Below, one piece after another: positions 1 through 5,521 of a DNA stretch of 7,019 bases. Position numbers and translations under genes: made by a program. How positions within the stretch are numbered: the stretch's first letter is position 1; each line of letters starts with the position of its first letter. Origin of the DNA: an uncultured Erythrobacter sp. (GTDB taxonomy: Bacteria; Pseudomonadota; Alphaproteobacteria; Sphingomonadales; Sphingomonadaceae); contig CAMYIQ010000072.1 of assembly GCA_947258465.1 (NCBI GenBank), positions 1 to 7,019 of the forward strand, read 5' to 3'. Below the pieces are notes generated by a model. The model had not been told where the DNA came from. It worked only from the letters and a program-made list of their open reading frames with translations, and did no database searches.

Positions 1-1758
1 CTGGGGGCTGCGGTCGAAGCGTTTGGCGAATTCCTCTATACCAAACGCAAGAGCAACCAGATCGCGACACCGGGGACTTTGCGCAACTTGGCCATCCCGG
101 CCAGCTTCCCCAGCAACCCGACGGGCGAGGATCTGGTCGTAATCCGGCGCCGTCTGGCAGAGGCGGGTCCCCGTCAGTTCTTCCAGGATTCGGAAACTTG
201 GCAGGCCACCGGTGGGCTGCGCGGTGACTTAGCCAATGCCTGGCATTGGGAAGCTGCCGTAAGCTGGGGGAAGAACACCGCGATAGACGGTTCGACCAAT
301 GTCGCAAACCTCGAGCGGGTGGGCAACGCGATCGATCCCGCGACCTGTGGTACGGGCGGTATTCCTTGCGCAGACTTTCTTGGCTTTGGTGACCTTACCC
401 CGGAAGTCCTCGACTATATCCTCTTTACGTCGAGAGACCGGGGCGGAAACGAACTCGTTAGCGCGACCCTGGATCTGACCGGCGATCTCTTCACGCTTCC
501 CGCTGGAGCGGTATCGTTCGCGACCGGCATTGCGTATCGTGAGGAGAAGGGGTGGAGGGACCCCGATCCCCTGACCGTTGCCGGTATCGCGAACACGAAT
601 CAACAGGATCCAATTTCCGGGAAGAGCAAGGCCAAGGAAGCCTATCTGGAAGTATCGGTTCCGGTCTTCTCAGGCGCTGCATTTGCGGAGGCCTTGACCG
701 TCAATGGTGCGCTGCGCGTATCCGATTACGATCTCTTCGGTACCGACTGGAACTATAAGCTGGGCGCCGATTGGGAAGTGTTCGACGGTTTGCGGTTTCG
801 GGCCACTTACGGCACCGGCTTTCGTATTCCCAACGTGCCGGAACTGTTTGGCGGCGTTTCCGAAGGCAATCTGACAACCACCGATCCTTGCAGCAATTAC
901 AGCACGAGCGGGGACGCGACGCTTATCGCGAATTGCCAGGCCACCGGCGTGCCGGCGGGATATGTTCAGCTCGGCAATACCATTCTGACCACGGTCGGGG
1001 GCAATCCCGACCTCCAGCCCGAGAGCTCCACGACCTGGACCATCGGGGCGGTCGTGCAGCCGAGAAATCAAATCCCGGGCCTTTCTCTGACGATCGACTG
1101 GTTCGAAATCGATATCGAGGACGCAATCCGCGCCATTCCCGGTTCGACCAAGCTGGCAGTCTGCTACGCCAGCCCCAATCTGAGCAGCGAGTTTTGCGAT
1201 GATTTTAAGCGGAGCACGCTGACCGGCGAAGTTACGGAGCTGTCCGCCCAGCCTATCAATACCGGCCTGGAGAAGATGAGCGGGCTCGACGTCGGGATGG
1301 TGTATAATCGATCGATCGGGTCTTTCGACGTCTCCCTGAATGTGAACGTCACCTGGCTGAACGAATATACGGTCTATCCCTTCGAGGGCGGCGATCCGAT
1401 CCAGTTCGATGGCTTTATCGGTGGCGGCAATGGCGGCTATCCCGAGTGGCGCGGCTATGGCACGCTTACGGTCGAAAAGGGGCCGGTCGGCGCAACTTGG
1501 TCTACCCAGTGGATCGGCTCTGCCACCGACTTCAACGCCAGCCCCGGCGATATCGGCTATTCGACGCCGGACGTATTCTATCACAATCTGCAGGTGCGTT
1601 TCGATGTGAATGACCGCACCAGCTTCCGCCTTGGGGTCGACAATCTCTTCGACCGAGACGCTCCGTACATCCAGAGCTTTACCGATGCCAATACGGATAC
1701 CATGACCTATGATCTTATGGGTCGCCGCTTCTATGTCGGTTTCCAGGCCGGCTTCTGA
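1..1758 (+). CDS. TonB-dependent outer-membrane receptor, C-terminal part (5' end outside window)
   Basis: The frame is open from the first base (reads LGAAVEAFGEFLYTKRKSNQ...), so this is the 3' 585 codons of a longer gene; the TTG at 79 is internal, not a start. It encodes the transmembrane beta-barrel of a TonB-dependent receptor, which imports a ligand such as a ferric siderophore across the outer membrane using TonB/ExbBD energy. Seen directly: the family motif RATYGTGFRIPNVPELF (nt 799-849), the LQPESSTTWTIG strand (about 1012-1047), alternating aromatic/polar strands, and the C-terminal strand RRFYVGFQAGF ending in Phe, the usual assembly signal. Three pairs of cysteines sit in loop-like stretches (codons at 346/367, 889/934, 1162/1195) and could form loop disulfides. 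The plug domain and signal peptide are not in the window. The downstream PepSY gene starts 11 bases after the stop, so they are probably co-transcribed; that neighbour argues for an iron chelate, but the substrate is an inference. Family call very sure. Confidence 0.95.
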   Translation: MGAAVEAFGEFLYTKRKSNQIATPGTLRNLAIPASFPSNPTGEDLVVIRRRLAEAGPRQFFQDSETWQATGGLRGDLANAWHWEAAVSWGKNTAIDGSTNVANLERVGNAIDPATCGTGGIPCADFLGFGDLTPEVLDYILFTSRDRGGNELVSATLDLTGDLFTLPAGAVSFATGIAYREEKGWRDPDPLTVAGIANTNQQDPISGKSKAKEAYLEVSVPVFSGAAFAEALTVNGALRVSDYDLFGTDWNYKLGADWEVFDGLRFRATYGTGFRIPNVPELFGGVSEGNLTTTDPCSNYSTSGDATLIANCQATGVPAGYVQLGNTILTTVGGNPDLQPESSTTWTIGAVVQPRNQIPGLSLTIDWFEIDIEDAIRAIPGSTKLAVCYASPNLSSEFCDDFKRSTLTGEVTELSAQPINTGLEKMSGLDVGMVYNRSIGSFDVSLNVNVTWLNEYTVYPFEGGDPIQFDGFIGGGNGGYPEWRGYGTLTVEKGPVGATWSTQWIGSATDFNASPGDIGYSTPDVFYHNLQVRFDVNDRTSFRLGVDNLFDRDAPYIQSFTDANTDTMTYDLMGRRFYVGFQAGF

Positions 1759-1769
1759 TCGGACGTACC

Positions 1770-2477
1770 ATGAAAATCAGATGGCCACTCTTCGTTCGGC
1801 GCTTCCACAAATGGTTGGCACTGATCATCGGGCTGCAGGTGGTATTCTGGACGGCGACCGGATTTTACATGGTCGTCATCCATATCGACCGGATCCACGG
1901 CGACCATTTGATCAAGTCGGCACCTGCACAGGTGTTGGATGTCGGCAAAATGATTTCGCCCGAGGATGCGCTGCGTCTCTACCCAGGGGCGACCGACATG
2001 CGCAGTTCGTCCTTGTTGGGCCGGACGGTGTGGGAAATCTCCGGGCCGTCGGGAGTAAAGCTGGTGGATGCGCGGACGGGGGAAGTGCTTCGTCCCGTCT
2101 CCCGCGACGAGGCCGCCGCCGTCGCTCGCGAAATCTACGCGTTCGACGAGCCCATCCGCTCGGTCGAGCTGCTTACCAGAGCCCCGATGGAAATGCAGGG
2201 CCGCAAGCCACCCTATTGGCAGGTGGTATTCGACCGCTGGGACAGTCCCACCTTCTATATTTCGCCGGAATCCGGCGCACTCATTTCACGTCGGCATTCG
2301 CTTTGGCGGATCTTCGACTTTGCCTGGATGCTGCACATCATGGACTATGACGAACGCAGCGACATCAACAATCCCCTCCTTCGGGTAAGCACCTGGCTCG
2401 CGGTTCTGATGGCGCTTACCGGCGCGTGGCTGCTGGTTTGGGCCTTCCCGAAACGCCGGAAAAAGAAGAAGCGCTGA
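1770..2477 (+). CDS. PepSY-domain membrane protein, first of a paralogous pair (candidate half of a FoxB-like reductase)
   Basis: A 235-residue inner-membrane protein. It has a short basic N-terminus with RRFHKW (His13), a first membrane helix at about 15-37, and a periplasmic-looking middle. The middle holds two PepSY-like half-repeats, KLVDARTGEVL and TFYISPESGAL. The motif WMLHIMDY (His189) precedes a second helix at about 205-226, and the tail is very basic (PKRRKKKKR), so both ends should be cytoplasmic. PepSY-TM proteins such as FoxB are inner-membrane heme proteins that reduce ferric siderophores; they are usually longer, with about four helices. This one is about half that size, which fits pairing with its downstream paralogue. 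The ATG at 1770 has only a weak Shine-Dalgarno (GGAC) and lies 11 bases after the receptor stop. That spacing suggests co-transcription and perhaps coupling with the receptor. Heme binding by His13/His189 is inference. A purely structural PepSY membrane anchor is the alternative. Confidence 0.85.
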   Translation: MKIRWPLFVRRFHKWLALIIGLQVVFWTATGFYMVVIHIDRIHGDHLIKSAPAQVLDVGKMISPEDALRLYPGATDMRSSSLLGRTVWEISGPSGVKLVDARTGEVLRPVSRDEAAAVAREIYAFDEPIRSVELLTRAPMEMQGRKPPYWQVVFDRWDSPTFYISPESGALISRRHSLWRIFDFAWMLHIMDYDERSDINNPLLRVSTWLAVLMALTGAWLLVWAFPKRRKKKKR

Positions 2478-3208
2478 TGAAGAAAATCCGATTCTCGCCC
2501 CTGTTTTTTCGCCGGATACACAAATGGGTCGGCCTGGTTCTCGGCATTCAGTTCATTCTGTGGGCTGTCAGCGGGGCCATGATGGCGACCATCGATATGG
2601 AGGCGATGAAAGCGCGGCCCGATGTCTCTCCAAGCCGAATCCCCGCCGGTAATTTTGTCGATCCGGCAGAAATCACTGATGAGCAGATTACCGGGCTCGC
2701 CGTCCGTAGCATCGGCGACAGACCGATCTATGAGGTCTCTTACGATGACGGGATTGGGCTTTTCGATGCGCGTACGGGAAATGCGATCGCGGTCGATCCG
2801 GCGTTCGTTCGCGCGCGCGCTGAAGAGATCGCTCCCGCGGGTATCAAGTCCATCAAGCGGATGGACCGGCCGAACCTCGAGGCGAGGGATTATGAAGGGG
2901 CTGTATGGCGGGTCGATTTTGCAGACGCTGAAAACTCGTCAGCATACTTCTCGGCGACCTCAGGTGAGCTTCTGACGATGCGCGGGGATATGTGGCGGTT
3001 ATGGGACTTCTTCTGGATGCTGCACAATATGGATTACCTGGATCGCTCCAGCTTCAATCATCCCTTGATCATCTTCGTCGCATTTGGAACGCTGTTCCTC
3101 TCAGGAACCGGTTTCTACCTCCTTTTCAAGTCTTTCACCAAACGGGATTTTTCCTGGATCGTTCGCCGAAAACCGCCGTCGAAACGCGTTCTGGCCAATG
3201 ATGATTAG
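2477..3208 (+). CDS. PepSY-domain membrane protein, second of the pair
   Basis: A 243-residue paralogue of the preceding protein with the same layout. RRIHKW (His15) leads into a first helix at about 17-37. A soluble middle carries IGLFDARTGNA and AYFSATSGELL, the two PepSY-like half-repeats. WMLHNMDYLDRSSFNHPL (His183) precedes a second helix at about 196-217, and the tail is basic. The start is set at the ATG at 2477, whose A is the last base of the previous stop (TGATG), with AAAAGAAGAAG just upstream as ribosome site. A longer in-frame start at 2426 would run inside the upstream gene and add a non-hydrophobic leader, so it is rejected. The one-base overlap implies translational coupling and similar amounts of the two proteins. 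The two share the conserved W..FWMLH.MDY..R...N.PL block, so a tandem duplication followed by divergence is likely. Probable role: partner subunit in an inner-membrane electron-transfer or ferric-chelate reductase unit serving the receptor upstream. Family sure, function inferred. Confidence 0.85.
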   Translation: MKKIRFSPLFFRRIHKWVGLVLGIQFILWAVSGAMMATIDMEAMKARPDVSPSRIPAGNFVDPAEITDEQITGLAVRSIGDRPIYEVSYDDGIGLFDARTGNAIAVDPAFVRARAEEIAPAGIKSIKRMDRPNLEARDYEGAVWRVDFADAENSSAYFSATSGELLTMRGDMWRLWDFFWMLHNMDYLDRSSFNHPLIIFVAFGTLFLSGTGFYLLFKSFTKRDFSWIVRRKPPSKRVLANDD

Positions 3209-3500
3209 AGGCCGCCCGTAAACCGCCAAGGCACGAACCCAGGCACCCGTTAGCGGCATTGGCCGCACGGTTACCCTTCGGGCATGAACTGCCGATGGGC
3301 TGTCTCGATGGCAGGCACTCCGCCTGGGTGAGCTGGGCGAAAAGACGTTTGCTCACGCCGAACCGGGCCGAGAAGAAGCGCTGGGCGTTGCAGTTTGTGC
3401 AACGCGCCCTTTCCAACACTGCGATGGAATTCGTCACCCAATTCAACCAACTATCGCGGCGTCAGGGGAAGCCCTTCTGACACCTCTCCCAAACCTTTAC
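3209..3500. other. Gene-poor stretch between the PepSY pair and the convergent regulator
   Basis: No convincing gene. Two short open frames cross it, 73 codons on + (3259-3480) and 103 codons on - (3135-3446). Neither shows a recognisable domain; the minus one runs into the PepSY coding end, and the plus one has no clear ribosome site. A hairpin is visible at 3383-3409: GGGC and GTTGCA pair with TGCAAC and GCCC, with a two-base bulge and a loop of five. A smaller CCCTTCGGG hairpin lies at about 3274-3282. The stretch is open over much of its length on both strands, which could mean a decayed gene, a dispersed repeat or a structured RNA. I cannot decide between these. Confidence 0.4.
3383..3409 (+). 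repeat. Imperfect hairpin (GGGC-GTTGCA / TGCAAC-GC-GCCC)
   Basis: The inverted repeat is read directly: six paired bases GTTGCA/TGCAAC around the loop GTTTG, extended by GGGC/GCCC after a two-base bulge. Only three T follow, so it is a poor intrinsic terminator on +. It could be an RNA 3' structure or part of a dispersed element. Confidence 0.4.
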
Positions 3501-3535
3501 GCTGGAGGCGTCACGGCGTCTCCAGCAATTTTTCG
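3501..3535 (+). terminator. Candidate intrinsic terminator at the convergent junction
   Basis: GCTGGAG (3501-3507) pairs with CTCCAGC (3520-3526). A few further pairs inside (G-T, C-G, G-C) leave a loop of six, and AATTTTT follows directly on the + strand. This would end transcripts coming from the receptor/PepSY operon. The hairpin overlaps the last codons and stop of the minus-strand lysR-type gene. On the minus strand it is followed by GTAAAGG, not a T run, so it would work better for the + direction. The arm sequence is constrained by coding, so the match could be partly chance. Confidence 0.45.
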
Positions 3536-4497
3536 GGTAGGGCCATCCCACCGTCCTTGCGCGTTTCTTCGGCGATCCATGCGCCGAAGCGTTCGACTGC
3601 GCGCGAATTGCCCGACACAGGCTTTGCCGCGATCGCATAGCTGAAGGGCGTGCGGACGTACTCGCCGAACGGCCTGACCAGGCCCGACGCGTCTCCATAG
3701 AAGTTGATCATATCCTCGAGCACGAGCGCCAGTCCCAGGCCGCTTTGGGCGGCTGCGACAAGCAGTGGCCCGTCATCGAACCGGTCGATGGTGAGGTCGA
3801 AATCCGCAGGCAACCCGACGGCAGCCATCCAGCCATCCAGTATGCGCGGCAGTTGGCGATGCACCAGCAGCGGTGTCTTCTTGAGCGTCTGTCTCAGCCC
3901 GTCGAGAGGATTGACCGTACCTTCCTGAGCAACGATGAACGCGCCCTGTGGCCGCAAGGGCTGGAACGATACTTTCTCCGCGCCTTCCTCGGCAAAGAAA
4001 ATGATCATATCGAGGCTGTCTCCGAGCTTTTCGACCGGAGAACCGGACGTATCCAGCCGGAGTTCTATGTCGGTGTTGGCTTTCCGGAAAAAGTCGAGAC
4101 GCGGTATCAGCCATGCCGTGGCGAAGGATGTCGGAACGCCGACGACCAGCTCCATTTTTCGCGGCTCCTCGCGCCGCTCGAATACCGACATCATTTGATC
4201 GAAAGGCTGTTCGATCTCGGTAACCAGGCGCTTACCCTCCTGGTTGAGCCGATACTCATTCCCCGTGCGCGTGAAGAGCACGGTACCAACGTGCCGTTCC
4301 AGCTTTTGAACGCGCCGGCTTAGGGCCGAAACGGATAAATTCAGCTCGTCCGAAGCCTTTCGCAGCGAACCGAAACGCGCCGCTGCAAGAAAGGCTTCCA
4401 AAGAACCGGTTGGAGGTAGTCTGCGGATTGTAAATTCCTCGAAATCTCGCGCGACTATGCACGGAATTGCTGCACCGCACAAATGGCGATTTCGCAT
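3511..4497 (-). CDS. LysR-family transcriptional regulator
   Basis: A 328-codon LysR-type regulator. The N-terminal winged helix-turn-helix is clear at residues about 31-90, with SLEAFLAAARFGSLRKASDE, then SALSRRVQKLE and VLFTRTGNEYRLNQEGKRL. It resembles the GcvA-like branch that begins RRLPPL..L.AF. An inducer-binding domain of normal length follows (about 115-315). Such proteins bind DNA as tetramers and respond to a small ligand, often controlling a divergent neighbour. Here the divergent gene encodes an UrcA-type secreted protein, 143 bases from the ATG. The start is uncertain: the ATG at 4497 adds about 24 residues (two Cys) before the family's usual beginning and has no visible ribosome site. 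There is a GAGGAA at 4440-4435 on this strand, six bases before an in-frame ATC (4428) that would give the canonical N-terminus. The gene is convergent with the PepSY operon. Its ligand and targets cannot be read from the sequence. Confidence 0.93.
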   Translation of the reverse strand: MRNRHLCGAAIPCIVARDFEEFTIRRLPPTGSLEAFLAAARFGSLRKASDELNLSVSALSRRVQKLERHVGTVLFTRTGNEYRLNQEGKRLVTEIEQPFDQMMSVFERREEPRKMELVVGVPTSFATAWLIPRLDFFRKANTDIELRLDTSGSPVEKLGDSLDMIIFFAEEGAEKVSFQPLRPQGAFIVAQEGTVNPLDGLRQTLKKTPLLVHRQLPRILDGWMAAVGLPADFDLTIDRFDDGPLLVAAAQSGLGLALVLEDMINFYGDASGLVRPFGEYVRTPFSYAIAAKPVSGNSRAVERFGAWIAEETRKDGGMALPEKLLETP

Positions 4498-4640
4498 CAG
4501 GCAGCTTATGCTACGCCCACAAAATGTCCGATATCAGAGGCTTACCCCGTTGCGACGATTGCAATGGCATCTTGATGTCTTTGCGATGGCATGCCCGGGC
4601 GCACCGTTCATACTGCATTGCAGCAACAGCGGAGGTTAGC
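4498..4640. promoter_or_regulatory. Divergent promoter region between the LysR-type gene and the urcA-like gene
   Basis: 143 bases separate the two divergent starts, the usual place for a LysR-type operator. The region contains an imperfect direct repeat TTGCRATGGCAT (4559-4570 and 4581-4592). It also contains the palindrome CTGCATTGCAG (4613-4623) and a good ribosome site, GGAGG at 4631-4635, five bases before the plus-strand ATG. I cannot identify confident -35/-10 boxes in either direction. Function is inferred from position. Confidence 0.5.
4559..4592 (+). repeat. Imperfect direct repeat TTGC(A/G)ATGGCAT, 22-base period
   Basis: The two copies (4559-4570 and 4581-4592) match at 11 of 12 bases, and their starts are 22 bases apart, about two helical turns. 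They would therefore sit on the same DNA face. Position in the divergent region makes them candidate regulator-binding half sites, possibly for the adjacent LysR-type protein. A repeat of this quality can also arise by chance. Confidence 0.4.
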
Positions 4641-4961
4641 ATGCGATTTTCCAAGAAACACCTCGTTCTCTTGTCGGTACTGTCTTCGGTGCCGCAAGTC
4701 GCCCATGCCGGGGAGGTCGTCGAATTCGCGCTGACAAAGAGTGAATTGTCGACGTCCGAAAACCGCGAAGCCTTGCTCGACCGGATGACGAAATTCGCCA
4801 TCAAACGGTGTAAAGACGGCTCCGTGTTTGCCGGCAAGCCCGCTATCAGGAAGTGTGCCAAAGACCTTACGAGCCAATTCGTCAAAGAGATCGATCATGA
4901 GGCTCTCACTCTGCTTGTGGAAGTGAGGGAGCGCGATACATATCGTTCGGCACGCCGGTAA
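4641..4961 (+). CDS. Small secreted UrcA-family protein
   Basis: A 106-residue protein. The ATG at 4641 has GGAGG five bases upstream and gives a clean signal peptide: basic MRFSKKH, hydrophobic core LVLLSVLSSV, and AHA before a predicted cut after residue 23. A longer in-frame start at 4467 is rejected because it would bury this signal. The mature part matches the UrcA pattern: a short strand, then LS...NREALLDRM, then two cysteines (Cys57 and Cys72) spaced as in that family, probably a disulfide in the periplasm. UrcA-family proteins are common in sphingomonads and caulobacters, often as several small exported paralogues, and have no firmly established function. The tail after about residue 85 is charged and not typical. 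It is divergent from the LysR-type gene and may be its target (inference). Confidence 0.75.
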   Translation: MRFSKKHLVLLSVLSSVPQVAHAGEVVEFALTKSELSTSENREALLDRMTKFAIKRCKDGSVFAGKPAIRKCAKDLTSQFVKEIDHEALTLLVEVRERDTYRSARR

Positions 4962-4988
4962 CGGCAGCCCGAAAAAGCCCTGTCTTTG

Positions 4989-5084
4989 GGTGCGGGAAGC
5001 CAAGCCAAAGCCAATGCGCGCGGGGGTCATGCCTTCGATCTTGTGCGTAATTGGCCCGGGGGCGGAATGGCGGCTTCCCACACC
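4989..5084 (+). repeat. Long-range inverted repeat with nested inverted repeat
   Basis: The arms 4989-5001 (GGTGCGGGAAGCC) and 5072-5084 (GGCTTCCCACACC) pair at 12 of 13 positions with a single C/A mismatch. Nested within the 70-base interior, GCCAAT (5010-5015) pairs with ATTGGC (5050-5055), and after a bulge GCGC (5016-5019) can pair with GTGC (5043-5046). As RNA this would be a multi-stem element in the leader of the downstream operon or a free small RNA. It matches no RNA family I recognise. By rough reckoning the outer arms alone could arise by chance in a window of this size, so confidence is limited. Confidence 0.35.
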
Positions 5085-5189
5085 TCGAATGCGAATGGCC
5101 ATCGGGTCGCTTCCGATCGCTATTCGGACTAACCGATATCAGTTCTGGCCCCTTTTGCCGACCTTCCTCGTTGTGACGGTGGCGATGCG

Positions 5190-5203
5190 CCATTGTCCAA
5201 TGG
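5190..5203. promoter_or_regulatory. Palindrome CCATTG-TC-CAATGG
   Basis: A perfect six-base inverted repeat with a two-base spacer, 79 bases before the first start of the right-hand operon. It is flanked by GGCG (5181-5184) and CGCC (5206-5209), which extend the dyad imperfectly. The shape fits a dimeric repressor site, but six-base dyads are common by chance and no binding protein is identifiable. Confidence 0.25.
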
Positions 5204-5246
5204 AACGCCGTCGCTGGCGTGTGGTCGAGGGGGTGCCTTTCGATTC

Positions 5247-5267
5247 CGCGCCGTTCCCTGAGGCGCG
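5247..5267 (+). other. GC hairpin just before the ribosome site of the 79-residue gene
   Basis: CGCGCC (5247-5252) pairs with GGCGCG (5262-5267) around a nine-base loop. The ribosome site AGAAGG begins five bases later at about 5272 and the ATG follows at 5282. It may simply keep the ribosome site unpaired. It lacks a T run and so is not a terminator. Confidence 0.3.
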
Positions 5268-5281
5268 ACGAAGAAGGCAAG

Positions 5282-5521
5282 ATGTTCACACAATTGGATC
5301 CCCCGTTACCGGTGCTTGTCCTGGACAAGGGTCAAGGCCTGGCCTTCGCGGTTATTGACTACGGTGTGGAACATAACCTGATTTGGGTAACGGCGCTGGA
5401 TCGATCCGGCGAGATATGGTGCGCTCCGAATCCCAAGGTTCGTATGCAAGGGAACTGGACCATGGGGCGCTCGAAAGATGCCGCGCTGCAACCCGCTCCG
5501 GAAGAGGCGGTTTCGCAATGA
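5282..5521 (+). CDS. Conserved small cytoplasmic protein, 79 residues, function unknown
   Basis: The ATG at 5282 has AGAAGG four bases upstream. Starting there gives MFTQLDPPLPV..., whereas the longer in-frame start at 5219 adds an arginine-rich leader with no support. I recall similar small alphaproteobacterial proteins with the core ID-YG-E..L.W, then G..W...N..VR...N.T.GR. Here that core is IDYG (residues 25-28), W35, GEIWCAPNP (43-51) and VRMQGNWTMGR (53-63). No signal peptide or membrane helix is visible, and there is a single Cys47. The 16 residues after GR63 are Ala/Glu/Pro-rich and probably disordered. The stop overlaps the next start by four bases (ATGA), so it is the first gene of a coupled operon. 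Conservation comes from memory of the family, not a search. A role as accessory factor or partner of the downstream heme protein is only a guess from position. Confidence 0.75.
   Translation: MFTQLDPPLPVLVLDKGQGLAFAVIDYGVEHNLIWVTALDRSGEIWCAPNPKVRMQGNWTMGRSKDAALQPAPEEAVSQ

Larger units (their letters stand above)
4962..5281. other. 320-base stretch upstream of the GntA/DUF1989 operon
   Basis: No gene is supported here. The 122-codon frame on + (4990-5358) and the 140-codon frame on - (4906-5328) show no domain. Both overlap neighbouring coding regions, and their composition looks like shadow translation. The stretch holds a long-range inverted repeat (4989-5084), a short palindrome (5190-5203), and a small GC hairpin (5247-5267) directly before the ribosome site of the next gene. 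It must contain the operon promoter if transcription does not read through from the urcA-like gene, but I see no convincing promoter boxes. I looked for guanidine-riboswitch hallmarks (paired hairpins with ACGR loops, or the ykkC core) and did not find them. Confidence 0.45.

Noticed and set aside
670..1584. 304-codon open frame on the minus strand
   Set aside because: Lies wholly inside the receptor gene, whose protein has unmistakable family motifs; the minus translation is Ala/Arg/Ile/Asp-rich with no domain, typical of an antisense shadow in GC-rich DNA.
1709..2350. 213-codon plus-strand frame overlapping the receptor end and first PepSY gene
   Set aside because: Out of frame with both; the PepSY frame has the expected membrane helices and motifs, this one does not.
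4467..4640. N-terminal extension of the urcA-like protein from the ATG at 4467
   Set aside because: It would bury a clean signal peptide and bypass the strong GGAGG ribosome site before 4641.
4608..5102. 164-codon minus frame across the urcA-like gene and the following gap
   Set aside because: No domain or ribosome site; the plus frame has a clear signal peptide and ribosome site.
4962..5281. Guanidine riboswitch ahead of the GntA/DUF1989 operon
   Set aside because: Expected from context and looked for, but neither the twin ACGR-loop hairpins nor the ykkC core is present; the visible inverted repeats do not match those classes as I know them.
4990..5358. 122-codon plus frame in the gap before the operon
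   Set aside because: No domain, overlaps the start of the 79-residue gene in another frame, and composition resembles untranslated GC-rich sequence.
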